Shown: positions 17,194-26,386 of the stretch, one piece after another | How positions within the stretch are numbered: the stretch's first letter is position 1 | Layout of the letters: every line of letters starts with the position of its first letter | Program-made: the position numbers and the translations under genes | Assembly: GCF_024347655.1 (NCBI RefSeq) | Contig: NZ_AP025515.1 | Location: 682,001 to 746,000 of the forward strand | Direction: 5' to 3' | DNA from: Vibrio toranzoniae | Lineage (GTDB): Bacteria; Pseudomonadota; Gammaproteobacteria; Enterobacterales; Vibrionaceae | Length of the DNA: 64,000 nt | Notes under the pieces: generated by a model | Database searches by the model: none | The model's input: the letters and a program-made list of their open reading frames with translations, nothing else | Told to the model about the DNA's origin: nothing

Positions 17194-19591
17194 ATCAAAT
17201 TCCTCTGTTCACAAGAGCAATGCGATGACCCACGAAGAGATGGTTACCATTGCAAAACAAGACCTAAAAACTGGCGTGGGTAAAAGCGTTAAACACGACA
17301 GTGCAGCCAAGCAAGTAACGGGCGAAGCGGTATATATTGATGACCGCCTTGAGTTCCCAAATCAGCTGCACGTATACGCACGCCTGAGCACGCAAGCACA
17401 CGCCAACATCACCAAGATAGATTTATCACCGTGTTACGAATTTGAAGGCGTGGCGATTGCCATTCAAGCCAAAGACGTACCGGGTGAGCTAGATATCGGC
17501 GCCATCCTACCGGGTGACCCGCTGCTTGCAGACGGCAAAGTAGAATACTACGGCCAACCTGTGATTGCCGTGGCAGCCAACGATTTAGAAACCGCACGTA
17601 AAGCCGCACATGCAGCCATTATTGAATACGAAGAACTACCCGCGATTCTTGATGTCAAAGAAGCGCTAGAGAAAGAGCACTTCGTAACAGAAAGCCACAC
17701 TCAACAGCGTGGTGACTCGAAAGCCGCATTGGCAAAAGCAAAACACGTAATCTCTGGTGACCTAGAGATCGGCGGACAAGAACACTTCTACCTAGAAACC
17801 CAAATCAGTAGCGTGATGCCAACCGAAGATGGCGGCATGATCGTGTACACCTCGACACAAAACCCGACCGAAGTTCAAAAGCTGGTTGCGGAAGTGATTG
17901 GCGTACCGATGCACAAAGTCGTGATTGATATGCGCCGTATGGGTGGTGGTTTCGGTGGTAAAGAGACCCAAGCAGCCTCTCCAGCGTGTATGGCTGCGGT
18001 GATTGCCCACCTCACAGGCCGACCTACCAAAATGCGTCTGCTGCGTAATGAAGACATGCAGCAAACCGGTAAACGCCACCCGTTCTACAATCAATACACC
18101 GTCGGTTTTGACGACAATGGTGTGATTCAAGGTGCCGACATTACCGTTGCAGGTAACTGTGGCTACTCACCAGACTTATCAAGTTCTATCGTCGACCGCG
18201 CCATGTTCCACTCAGACAACGCTTATTACCTAGGCGATGCAACTGTGGTCGGTCACCGATGCAAAACCAATACAGCATCGAACACCGCTTATCGTGGCTT
18301 TGGTGGCCCGCAAGGCATGATGACCATTGAACACATCATGGACGAGATTGCGCGTTACCTGAAAAAAGATCCTTTGGAAGTACGTAAGGCGAATTACTAC
18401 GGCGAAGAAGGCCGTAACGTGACCCATTACTACCAAACCGTTGAAGACAACTTTTTACCTGAGATAACCGAACAGCTTGAACGCAGCAGTGACTATCACG
18501 CACGTCGTAAAGACATCGCTGAGTTCAACAAGCAAAGCCCTATCTTAAAGAAAGGTCTAGCGATCACACCAGTGAAATTCGGCATCTCGTTTACTGCAAC
18601 TTTCTTGAACCAAGCAGGTGCGCTCATCCATATCTACACCGATGGCAGTATTCATTTGAATCACGGTGGTACGGAAATGGGGCAAGGCTTGAACATCAAA
18701 GTGGCACAAATCGTTGCACAGGAGTTCCAAGTCGATGTCGAACGTATCCAGATCACCGCTACAAACACAGACAAAGTTCCGAACACATCACCAACCGCAG
18801 CCTCATCGGGCGCCGACCTCAACGGTAAGGCCGCGCAAAACGCCGCAATAACCATTAAGCAGCGCTTGATAGACTTCGCTTCTTCGCACTTCAAAGTGTG
18901 GCCTGAGGAGGTGGTGTTTAAGAACGGTATGGTGCAGATCCGCGATGAGATCATGACCTTCAACTCGTTTGTTGAACTGGCTTGGTTTAACCAAATTTCG
19001 CTATCGAGCACGGGCTTCTACCGCACTCCAAAGATCTATTACGATCACGAGAAAGCGCGCGGCCGCCCGTTCTACTACTACGCGTATGGTGCCTCTTGTT
19101 CAGAAGTCATCATCGATACCCTAACCGGCGAGAACAAAATTCTGCGTGTCGATATTCTGCATGACGTGGGCGCTTCATTGAACCCTGCAATTGATATCGG
19201 CCAAGTTGAAGGTGGCTTTGTGCAAGGTGTCGGTTGGTTAACAACGGAGGAGTTGGTGTGGAACCAGCAAGGCCGATTAATGACCAACGGTCCGGCGAGT
19301 TACAAGATCCCTGCGATTGCAGATATGCCGATTGATTTCAGAACGCACCTTTTGGAAAACCGCAGCAACCCAGAAGACACCGTCTTCAACTCGAAAGCCG
19401 TGGGTGAACCGCCTTTCATGTTGGGTATGTCGGTATGGAGCGCACTGAAAGATGCGATTAGCTATGTCGCTGTCGACGGCGCGATTCCTAAGCTCAACAC
19501 ACCTGCAACGCCAGAGCGTATTTTGATGGCGATTCAGGAAGTCACTGAAACGGCTCCGACTTCGGTCGATGCTCAATCAGAAACGGCTTAG
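17186..19591 (+). CDS. xdhB: Xanthine dehydrogenase molybdopterin-binding subunit
   Basis: Catalytic large subunit of 801 residues holding the molybdenum cofactor. Typical segments are MRRMGGGFGGKE (cofactor-binding), NTAYRGFGGPQG (substrate-side Arg), HGGTEMGQGLNIK and, near the C-terminus, the catalytic Glu in KAVGEPPFML. The reading frame is complete, with the usual length for XdhB. The ATG at 17186 lies inside the end of xdhA (8-nt overlap), indicating coupled translation. XdhC, encoded next, is expected to insert the sulfurated cofactor. Confidence 0.95.
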   Translation: MSKSNSSVHKSNAMTHEEMVTIAKQDLKTGVGKSVKHDSAAKQVTGEAVYIDDRLEFPNQLHVYARLSTQAHANITKIDLSPCYEFEGVAIAIQAKDVPGELDIGAILPGDPLLADGKVEYYGQPVIAVAANDLETARKAAHAAIIEYEELPAILDVKEALEKEHFVTESHTQQRGDSKAALAKAKHVISGDLEIGGQEHFYLETQISSVMPTEDGGMIVYTSTQNPTEVQKLVAEVIGVPMHKVVIDMRRMGGGFGGKETQAASPACMAAVIAHLTGRPTKMRLLRNEDMQQTGKRHPFYNQYTVGFDDNGVIQGADITVAGNCGYSPDLSSSIVDRAMFHSDNAYYLGDATVVGHRCKTNTASNTAYRGFGGPQGMMTIEHIMDEIARYLKKDPLEVRKANYYGEEGRNVTHYYQTVEDNFLPEITEQLERSSDYHARRKDIAEFNKQSPILKKGLAITPVKFGISFTATFLNQAGALIHIYTDGSIHLNHGGTEMGQGLNIKVAQIVAQEFQVDVERIQITATNTDKVPNTSPTAASSGADLNGKAAQNAAITIKQRLIDFASSHFKVWPEEVVFKNGMVQIRDEIMTFNSFVELAWFNQISLSSTGFYRTPKIYYDHEKARGRPFYYYAYGASCSEVIIDTLTGENKILRVDILHDVGASLNPAIDIGQVEGGFVQGVGWLTTEELVWNQQGRLMTNGPASYKIPAIADMPIDFRTHLLENRSNPEDTVFNSKAVGEPPFMLGMSVWSALKDAISYVAVDGAIPKLNTPATPERILMAIQEVTETAPTSVDAQSETA

Positions 19592-19644
19592 GGCTCATAT
19601 CGCTCGTTTAGCGTAGGAAGTTCAGAAGGGATTTAGGAGGACAT

Positions 19645-20526
19645 ATGTTTAAGGATAATTGGATTCACGAACTGGCAAAACTGGAAGAGAACTACGAACC
19701 GTGTGTGATGGTGACAGTGCTTGAAGACAGAGGCTCAGTGCCGCGTGATGCAGGTACCAAGATGCTTGTCACTCGTGACCGAATCATCGCTACGATTGGT
19801 GGTGGTCACCTTGAACATGTGGCCACTAAAATGGCGCGCGAAATGCTGATTGCCAGCGAAAAATCGCTCAAAGTGGAACGCTTCAACCTAGGTGCTCGTT
19901 TAGGTCAATGTTGTGGCGGTATGGCTACATTGAGCTTTGAACCGATTGGCACTCAACAGAATCACCTTGTGCTGTTTGGCGCAGGCCACGTAGCCAAAGC
20001 GCTGCTACACATTGTCGCAACCTTGCCCTTCCGTGTGACCTGGATTGATGAACGCGAAGAAGTATTCCCTGAAACGCTGCCACACGGTGTGAAAAAACTT
20101 GTCTCAGACGATCCAGTCGGCGAAGTAAAACATATGCCGCCGAACAGCTATTACCTAGTGATGACCCACAACCACCAGCTCGATTTCGATTTAACCAAAG
20201 CGATTATCGACCGTGAAGACAGCCGTTACTTCGGCATGATTGGTTCGCTCACTAAGCGTAAAAAGTTCGACTTCCGCTTAGAGCAGCGCGGCTATAGCCA
20301 AGAGCAAATTGAAACCATGATTTGTCCGATTGGCATTAGTGCGGTGAATGGCAAACATCCGGCTGAAATTGCGGTATCGGTTGCGGGTGAATTGATCGCA
20401 CACTATCAAGGACAAGCGCTTGAACAAAAGCGCCCAACCAAACAATATCGAAATCAGGATTTGACCGATCAACACAGTCAACCAAGCGACGTAGGCGAAC
20501 CACCATTGGAAGAGAAGATCGCCTAA
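19645..20526 (+). CDS. xdhC: Xanthine dehydrogenase accessory protein XdhC
   Basis: A cofactor chaperone that in known systems binds sulfurated molybdenum cofactor and hands it to XdhB. The 293-residue protein has the XdhC/CoxI N-terminal segment DRGSVPRDAGTKMLV, a GQCCGGMATL stretch and a C-terminal Rossmann domain (VLFGAGHVAKALL, then MIGSLTKRKKF). The extreme C-terminus is low in hydrophobics and variable. AGGAGG lies just before the ATG. It sits 53 bp after xdhB and 59 bp before guaD, consistent with one transcript. Confidence 0.93.
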   Translation: MFKDNWIHELAKLEENYEPCVMVTVLEDRGSVPRDAGTKMLVTRDRIIATIGGGHLEHVATKMAREMLIASEKSLKVERFNLGARLGQCCGGMATLSFEPIGTQQNHLVLFGAGHVAKALLHIVATLPFRVTWIDEREEVFPETLPHGVKKLVSDDPVGEVKHMPPNSYYLVMTHNHQLDFDLTKAIIDREDSRYFGMIGSLTKRKKFDFRLEQRGYSQEQIETMICPIGISAVNGKHPAEIAVSVAGELIAHYQGQALEQKRPTKQYRNQDLTDQHSQPSDVGEPPLEEKIA

Positions 20527-20585
20527 TACAAGTCGCAAAGCTTCAGTGGCCATAACGTCGCTGAAGTCATTAAAAGGAAGTAAAC

Positions 20586-21920
20586 ATGACAACGCAACGC
20601 AAAGCTTATCGCGCCAGTATTTTACACAGCGTAGCCGACCCAAAAGACGTCGGTATCGATGAGTCTTACGACTATTTTGAAGACGGTGTTTTAGTGGTAG
20701 AGAACGGCCACATCGTCGACTTAGGCCATGCTGATGATGTATTGGCTCGCCAGCCTAAAACACTCGAAGTAAAAGAATACAAAGACAAGCTGATCACCTC
20801 TGGCTTTATTGATACGCACATCCACTACCCTCAAACGGGGATGATCGCGTCTTACGGTGAGCAGCTACTCGATTGGTTAGAGAACTACACCTTCCCAGAA
20901 GAAAAACGCTTCAAAAACCCAGTCTACGCACACAAAGTGGCGAAGCTATTCCTAGACGAACTAGCAAGCAACGGCACCACCACAGCACTCGTGTTCGGTA
21001 CCGTGCACAAAGAGTCGGTTAACGTTTTCTTTGAAGAAGCTGAGAAGCGTAATCTACGTATGATTGCAGGTAAGGTGCTAATGGATCGCAATGCGCCAGA
21101 CTACCTCACCGACACACCAGAATCAGGCTATGTCGACTCAAAAGAGCTGATCGAAAAGTGGCACAAGCGCGGTCGTTTGCACTATGCCGTAACGCCTCGC
21201 TTCGCGCCAACCAGTACACCAGAACAACTCGAAACGGTAGGAAAGCTGCTAGAAGAATACCCAGATGTGTACATGCACACTCACCTTTCGGAAAACAAGA
21301 AAGAGATCGATTGGGTATTAGAACTGTTCCCAGAGCGCGACAGCTATTTGGATGTATATGACCACTATGGTCTGCTGCACAAACGCTCCGTATTCGCACA
21401 CGGTATTCACTTATCTGACTGCGAATGTAAACGCCTGGCAGATACCGATTCGGCAATCGCTTTCTGCCCAACTTCAAACCTGTTCTTAGGCTCAGGTTTG
21501 TTCAAGCTACCAAAAATGGAAGAACACGGAATTCGCGTGGGAATGGGGACCGATGTGGGCGCAGGCACCAGCTTCTCAATTCTGCAAACTATGAGCGAAG
21601 CCTACAAAATCATGCAGCTCCAACAAGAGAAACTGCACCCCGTTAAATCGCTGTTCTTAGCGACATTAGGTGGCGCACGTTCTCTGCATTTAGAAGATAA
21701 AATCGGTAACTTGGAAGTAGGAAAAGAAGCCGATTTCGTGGTGCTCGACTTACACGCCACCCAATTGATGCGCTTTAGAATGGAACAAGCGACCAAGCTT
21801 GAAGAAAAGCTATTTGTATTAATGAGCTTAGGTGACGACAGAACCGTCAGCGAGACTTACATCTACGGTAAGAAAGCCTACGATGTGAATTTCAAAGACT
21901 ACAAGAAGCTCGTTAGCTAG
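20586..21920 (+). CDS. guaD: Guanine deaminase
   Basis: Amidohydrolase that converts guanine to xanthine, feeding XdhAB. The 444-residue protein has zinc ligands His 78 and His 80 in FIDTHIHYPQ, further His in HTHLSEN and AHGIHLSD, and the metal/catalytic Asp in GMGTDVGAGTS. The PQTGMIASYGEQLLDWLE region is characteristic of bacterial GuaD. AAGGAAG precedes the ATG. It is the last gene of the xdhABC-guaD unit and is followed by a terminator. Confidence 0.94.
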   Translation: MTTQRKAYRASILHSVADPKDVGIDESYDYFEDGVLVVENGHIVDLGHADDVLARQPKTLEVKEYKDKLITSGFIDTHIHYPQTGMIASYGEQLLDWLENYTFPEEKRFKNPVYAHKVAKLFLDELASNGTTTALVFGTVHKESVNVFFEEAEKRNLRMIAGKVLMDRNAPDYLTDTPESGYVDSKELIEKWHKRGRLHYAVTPRFAPTSTPEQLETVGKLLEEYPDVYMHTHLSENKKEIDWVLELFPERDSYLDVYDHYGLLHKRSVFAHGIHLSDCECKRLADTDSAIAFCPTSNLFLGSGLFKLPKMEEHGIRVGMGTDVGAGTSFSILQTMSEAYKIMQLQQEKLHPVKSLFLATLGGARSLHLEDKIGNLEVGKEADFVVLDLHATQLMRFRMEQATKLEEKLFVLMSLGDDRTVSETYIYGKKAYDVNFKDYKKLVS

Positions 21921-22000
21921 ACTGAAAACCGAGTAACAATCGCTAGACAGCGACAACCGTCGTTAATTAAAAATCCGTCCAGATTTATCTAGCCTCTAAA

Positions 22001-22030
22001 GACCAGTTGCGGATGCCACTGGTCTTTTTT
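22001..22030 (+). terminator. Terminator of the xdhABC-guaD operon
   Basis: GACCAGT (22001-22007) and ACTGGTC (22018-22024) enclose a 10-nt loop and are followed by TTTTTT. Confidence 0.85.
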
Positions 22031-22207
22031 GTGCTTCATTCAAAGAAATATAAATTAACCGTTCACAAACAACGATCTTCGGTGACGCCAAGTCATTATA
22101 TTGATAGGTTAATGTTTATACATCTCGATTTCATACTTCACTTTAGCGTCTCTCTAAAACATTCGTTTCGTAGCTAAATGGAAGCACTCAATCTAGAAAG
22201 GAATTCT

Positions 22208-23083
22208 ATGTTCGAACAGGTCGTCAGCATTCTGTTTCCCGTTTTTGCTTTAGCCAGTGCTGGCTTTGCGGTCGGCCGTTGGCTCAAACCCGATTTCAAA
22301 CCGATCAATCGCATCAACATGGATGTTTGTATTCCTGCTTTGGTGTTTGCATCGCTGACCACCATGCCCCTCGACACGGAACAACTGCCACTCATCTCTG
22401 CGTCTTTGGTTGCGGTGTTAGTGCCAGCCTTATTGATGATTCCAATCTGTAAGATTTTTAAGCTCAACTTCAAAGCTTGGGCGCCGCCACACATGTTCCG
22501 CAACAGTGGCAACCTCGCTATTCCTCTGTTCACTTATACCTTTGGCGAGAGCGCATTAGCCCCTGCGGTATTGCTGTTTGTGGTGTCGGCATGCGTGCAC
22601 ATTAGTGTTGGTTTGGCGTTACTGAGTGAAGGTAATCCGATCAAGCAGATCCTCAAAATGCCGATATTCTTAGCCGCCGCATTAGCGATGACGTTGAACC
22701 TATCTGGCATTGCGGTGTGGAATCCAATCTACGAAGCCACTTCACTACTCGGCCAAGCTGCCGTCCCTATCATGCTGTTGTCGCTGGGATCGCAAATGGT
22801 CAATTTAAGGCTGAGCGGATTAAAGGTCGGCTTGTTGTGCACGGCTCAATCGCTGTTTACTGGCGCCATCGCCTTTACCATCATCTACTTCTTTATTCCG
22901 CTGCCTACGCTGCATTTACAAATGATGGTGCTGTTCACCATGCTGCCACCCGCCGTGATGAACTACCTGTTCGCAGAACGCTTCAATGTCGAGCCACCCA
23001 AGGTCGCGTCTATGGTATTGTTCGGCAACTTCCTGAGCGTGGTTACCTTGCCTATCTTGCTGTCGTTCGCGCTGTCTTTTTAG
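22208..23083 (+). CDS. AEC-family (auxin efflux carrier type) transporter
   Basis: A 291-residue inner-membrane protein with about ten hydrophobic segments. Family-like stretches are NMDVCIPALVFASL, PHMFRNSGNLAIPLF and PPAVMNYLFAERF, all typical of bacterial AEC permeases. Substrates of this family vary (malate, malonate and others), so none is assigned. The ATG at 22208 follows AAGGA at a 5-nt spacing; an ATG 30 nt earlier lacks a site. It is separated from the guaD operon by a terminator, so membership in purine metabolism is not indicated. Confidence 0.85.
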   Translation: MFEQVVSILFPVFALASAGFAVGRWLKPDFKPINRINMDVCIPALVFASLTTMPLDTEQLPLISASLVAVLVPALLMIPICKIFKLNFKAWAPPHMFRNSGNLAIPLFTYTFGESALAPAVLLFVVSACVHISVGLALLSEGNPIKQILKMPIFLAAALAMTLNLSGIAVWNPIYEATSLLGQAAVPIMLLSLGSQMVNLRLSGLKVGLLCTAQSLFTGAIAFTIIYFFIPLPTLHLQMMVLFTMLPPAVMNYLFAERFNVEPPKVASMVLFGNFLSVVTLPILLSFALSF

Positions 23084-23140
23084 TCTTAAAGAACCGCGAA
23101 CCTTCAGGTTTACAACCTTTAAAATTCAGCCAATCAATAA

Positions 23141-23177
23141 AAAGGGAGCGCAACTTAGCAAAGTTGACGCTCCCTTT
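23141..23177. terminator. Long bidirectional terminator
   Basis: AAAGGGAGCG-CAACTT (23141-23156), loop AGCA, then AAGTTG-A-CGCTCCCTTT (23161-23177): a 16-bp stem with one bulged A. It lies between convergent genes. Confidence 0.9.
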
Positions 23178-23200
23178 TCAGACTATATTTTCTATTTATC

Positions 23201-23581
23201 TCAAGCTGTGCCTCTCTCCGCAAGCACCTCTTTAAGTGCAAACATGCCATTTAGTGCCGAAGGGAATCCCGCATACACCGACATCTGCAGTATCACTTCT
23301 TTAATCTCTTCCTCGCTACATCCAACATTGAGTGCCGCATTCAAATGCACCTTAAGCTGAGGGGCACAATTACCAAGTGCGGTAAGTGCAGCGACTGTCG
23401 CGATCTCTCGCGATTTCAAATCCAAACCGGGGCGCGAATAGATGTCACCAAAGGGATACTCGATAGTATATTTAGCAAGATCAGGGCAGATATCTTGCAG
23501 GCTTTCGATAACCTGTTGCCCTGCTTCTCCGTCGATGTGATTAAGCCTTTCTAAGCCAATGTCGAAACGTGATTGATTCAT
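23201..23581 (-). CDS. Carboxymuconolactone decarboxylase family protein
   Basis: A 126-residue protein of the CMD/AhpD-like fold. The conserved segment SREIATVAALTALGNC then QLKVHLNAAL carries the Glu, Cys and His expected for the family active site; IKEVILQMSVYAGFPSALN is the usual C-terminal helix pair. Related proteins act as decarboxylases or peroxidatic thiol proteins, and the reaction here is not determined. The ATG at 23579-23581 follows AGGAAC. It has a MerR-type promoter (19-bp spacer) between it and the upstream regulator gene, so it is probably the target of that regulator. Confidence 0.82.
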   Translation of the reverse strand: MNQSRFDIGLERLNHIDGEAGQQVIESLQDICPDLAKYTIEYPFGDIYSRPGLDLKSREIATVAALTALGNCAPQLKVHLNAALNVGCSEEEIKEVILQMSVYAGFPSALNGMFALKEVLAERGTA

Positions 23582-23614
23582 GAGTCTGTTCCTGTATTTA
23601 TAGTTCACAGGAAC

Positions 23615-23645
23615 ACCTTACAAGTTAGAGTCGACTCTAAGTCAA
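23615..23645 (-). promoter_or_regulatory. MerR-type promoter of the CMD gene
   Basis: On the minus strand, TTGACT (23645-23640) and TAAGGT (23620-23615) are separated by 19 bp. The perfect palindrome TTAGAGTC|GACTCTAA (23625-23640) fills most of the spacer. An overlong spacer with a central palindrome is the hallmark of MerR-activated promoters. Confidence 0.75.
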
Positions 23646-23998
23646 CGGACTTTTCCATCTCGATACAAACTAATTTTTGCCTCTAGAGCTGCCATGTGCT
23701 TTTGTTGTTCTTCGATATGGGTTCGCAAATTCTGTTGATGTTGTTCAAGCAACACTTGGCGCAGAGAAGTCGATTCTGGCCCTAACTCCCGCAGTTTTGC
23801 GTATTCTAGAATCTCATCCAGTGGCATCGCGGTGTCTTTTAAGCGCTTCACAAACTCAATCCATGTAACGTCTTTCGATGTATACACTCGATGACCGCTA
23901 CTGTTCCGCTGAACATTTTTCAACAAACCGATTTTTTCATAATAGCGAAGCGTGTGAGCCGACAAACCCACCAACCGAGAAAACTCACTCACATTCAT
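23642..23998 (-). CDS. MerR-family transcriptional regulator
   Basis: A 118-residue regulator with an N-terminal winged helix (MNVSEFSRLVGLSAHTLRYY, then EKIGLL) and a C-terminal coiled coil ending in KISLYRDGKVR. There are no cysteines in the C-terminal part, so a redox or organic signal is more likely than a metal. The ATG at 23996-23998 follows GGTGAAG. Its stop codon lies inside the -35 region of the CMD promoter downstream. It may be co-transcribed with the membrane-protein gene upstream (37-bp gap). Confidence 0.88.
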   Translation of the reverse strand: MNVSEFSRLVGLSAHTLRYYEKIGLLKNVQRNSSGHRVYTSKDVTWIEFVKRLKDTAMPLDEILEYAKLRELGPESTSLRQVLLEQHQQNLRTHIEEQQKHMAALEAKISLYRDGKVR

Positions 23999-24034
23999 TA
24001 CTTCACCTTTCAATATAATTACTGAGAAACCAAA

Positions 24035-24688
24035 CTACGCGCATTTATCTAATTTGAGCTCTGCGGTGACTTTCGTCAAACGTAACGCAATCGCAAAACA
24101 CACTAAGTAAGGACTCACATACCAGAAGATGCTTTCTAGTGGCTGCTTCACCTGCGCTTCTCTGGTTTTAATGTATTGGTTCTTTTGTTTTTCATACTGA
24201 CTCAGCATGCCACTCACCCACACGGCATCGCTTTCCACCAGCGATACGCTAGGCGCAGGCACCGTGAAATCAGAGGCGTTGGGCAACAGAGTGAAATCGA
24301 CATCTTTGAATGTGATCGCTGTATTCAAATACCACAAACATGCCTCATGGTGCTGGCCATGATTGTCTAAAGACGGCTGACCTGTACAGATGTCGCTTCT
24401 TAATTTATCCAAAGAGAACTGCTGAATCGACTCTAAAATAGTGACTGCTCTGATTTGTTCGGTCTCGACCCAATCACCGGCGACCGACGCCCGAATTTCA
24501 GACACCGCACCCAGCATGCCGATACCCGCCAACAGCGGCCATAAATAATCCATAAGCTTCCATTTGCGTCGGCTCAAGTTGAACCCACACCAAATTGGAA
24601 TATGTAAGACGAGCGTTAGCCCTAGTGATAGCAAAACGAAATTCAAGGAGCTAGAGAGCATGAGTTCGCTATCAAAGAAGTTCTTCAT
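24035..24688 (-). CDS. Hypothetical membrane protein
   Basis: A 217-residue protein with hydrophobic segments near residues 14-35 and 46-65 and another near the C-terminus (about 190-205, YVSPYLVCFAIAL). The middle (about 70-180) is polar and probably periplasmic, with several Cys (DICTGQ, EACLWY) that could form a disulfide. I do not recognise the family. It is on the same strand as the MerR gene and precedes it by 37 bp. Confidence 0.65.
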   Translation of the reverse strand: MKNFFDSELMLSSSLNFVLLSLGLTLVLHIPIWCGFNLSRRKWKLMDYLWPLLAGIGMLGAVSEIRASVAGDWVETEQIRAVTILESIQQFSLDKLRSDICTGQPSLDNHGQHHEACLWYLNTAITFKDVDFTLLPNASDFTVPAPSVSLVESDAVWVSGMLSQYEKQKNQYIKTREAQVKQPLESIFWYVSPYLVCFAIALRLTKVTAELKLDKCA

Positions 24689-25055
24689 AATGAGAGACTT
24701 GCCTGTATAACAAAGAGAAATTTGATACTAGGTTCGATATTAGAAAAGAGTGTAAGGGGAAAGTAAAAACAGCACCAAGAATTGGCGTTGGCGCCTTGAG
24801 CGGTATCTCGGGGTCACCTACCACTACCAAATAGAATCAGCAGTATTGGTAAATTTAGCCCCAAGAACATTAAACAGGCATGCATACTCATTAAGCAAAT
24901 AAAATGATATTTATGAATTCATATTATCCAAAAATAAAAAGCCCCGGTTATAGGAACCGGGGAAACAGGGTGGGATGAGTTTGGCGCGTGCCCGAAACCA
25001 AACTCTCTCCAAGCCTCACCTAAGACTCATGCTCTTAGGTAAAGGATTCACATCA
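24689..25055. other. Spacer after the urate operon
   Basis: It contains only the terminator at 24942-24962 and the control region of the membrane-protein gene. I see no gene; the open frame at 24975-25259 lies mostly antisense to puuD. Confidence 0.5.
24932..24962 (-). terminator. Terminator of the puuE-uraD-alc-allA-puuD operon
   Basis: On the minus strand CCCCGGTT (24962-24955), loop CCTAT, AACCGGGG (24949-24942), then CTTTTTATTTTT. A strong intrinsic terminator 94 bp past the puuD stop. Confidence 0.9.
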
Positions 25056-26372
25056 TTATTGAAGCGTAGCGCCTTGTTCTACCCAAGTGCCGATGAGTGC
25101 ACGCTCTTCATCAGTCATTTGAGTCATGTTGCCGAGCGGCATCACCTTGGTTGTTACGGTTTGAGCAACAATTCTTGGTACGTTGGCTTTGATCTCTTCT
25201 GGGGTATCAAACATCACACCGGCAGGCGCCGCAGCAAACGCGGCGTGGCTAGGGGTTGAGGAGTGACACACAGAGCAGCGCTCTTGAATGACTTTGTTGA
25301 TGGTTTCAAAGCTGACGCCTGGGTTAGCAGATTGCGTTGCGTGCGCTGGAGCCTGTTGAGCATCAGTTGTCGCCGAAGCCGTACTGTTCGCAGCAATTTC
25401 TTCTGGATCCGATTCTGTCGCGCTGACTTGCGTCTCTTGAACCACTGGCGCTTGCACAACCGGAGTCATCTGTTTTTTCGCGTAAGGTGAGGTCACAAAC
25501 GCGAGCGTAATCATACCCAATGCCGCTACTGGCACTGTCCATGCAAACTTCTGGCTACCATGACGGGTGTTGAAGTAGTGACGCACCAAGATGCTGAAGA
25601 CCGCTAAGCCAGCAAGAATCAACCAGTTGTATTCCGAACCATAAGTGCTTGGAAAGTGGTTACTGATCATGATGAACAGCACTGGCAGTGTCATGTAGTT
25701 ATTATGACGAGAACGCAATAGACCTTTCGCTGGCAATGCAGGATCCGGTTCGCGCTTCTCTTCAATCGCTTTCACCAAGTTGCGCTGCGCAGGCATGATA
25801 ACTCGGAACACGTTACCCACCATGATGGTACCAATGATGGCACCCACGTGGATGTAAGCACCACGGCCACTGAACACTTGAGTTAGGCCATAGGTCGCAG
25901 CAACGAGCAGCACAAACAGCACAACGCCAAGCAACACGGGTGTTTTACCTAATGGAGAATCACACAGTAAATCGTAGATAAACCAACCGGCAACAAATGA
26001 ACCAATACCAATCGCGATTGCGGTGGTTGAATCAAGGCCAGAGCCCGGTGCAATCAGGTAAATTTCAGCGTTAAGGTAGTAAACCACACCCAGTAGACAC
26101 ACACCGGTGATCCACGTGAAGTAGGCTTCCCACTTGAACCAGTGCAGGTGCTCTGGCATTTCTGGTGGTGCAAGTTTGTACTTCTCTAGGTGATAAATAC
26201 CACCGCCGTGAATCGCCCATAAGTCGCCTGAAAGGCCCGTTTTAGGGTTAACTCGGTTAAGATTGTTCTCTAACCAAACAAAGTAAAATGATGCGCCTAT
26301 CCACGCAACACCAACAATCATGTGAATCCAGCGAATCGCTAAATTCAACCACTCTGTAATATGCGGATCCAT
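25056..26372 (-). CDS. puuD: Membrane urate hydroxylase with cytochrome c domain
   Basis: Oxidises urate to 5-hydroxyisourate in the inner membrane, passing electrons to a fused cytochrome c rather than to oxygen directly. The 438-residue protein has about eight hydrophobic segments in its first 300 residues (DUF989/PuuD type). A low-complexity A/T/Q/P-rich linker follows, then a C-terminal c-type heme motif CSVCH with the likely distal Met in KVMPLGNMTQM. The ATG at 26370-26372 (MDPHITEWL) follows AGGAG at a 6-nt spacing. It is the last gene of the puuE operon. Confidence 0.93.
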   Translation of the reverse strand: MDPHITEWLNLAIRWIHMIVGVAWIGASFYFVWLENNLNRVNPKTGLSGDLWAIHGGGIYHLEKYKLAPPEMPEHLHWFKWEAYFTWITGVCLLGVVYYLNAEIYLIAPGSGLDSTTAIAIGIGSFVAGWFIYDLLCDSPLGKTPVLLGVVLFVLLVAATYGLTQVFSGRGAYIHVGAIIGTIMVGNVFRVIMPAQRNLVKAIEEKREPDPALPAKGLLRSRHNNYMTLPVLFIMISNHFPSTYGSEYNWLILAGLAVFSILVRHYFNTRHGSQKFAWTVPVAALGMITLAFVTSPYAKKQMTPVVQAPVVQETQVSATESDPEEIAANSTASATTDAQQAPAHATQSANPGVSFETINKVIQERCSVCHSSTPSHAAFAAAPAGVMFDTPEEIKANVPRIVAQTVTTKVMPLGNMTQMTDEERALIGTWVEQGATLQ

Positions 26373-26386
26373 AATAAACTCCTGTA

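Noticed and set aside
22208..23083. AEC transporter as a purine-cluster permease
   Set aside because: A terminator separates it from guaD, it has no GntR-type site, and its family is not known for purine transport.
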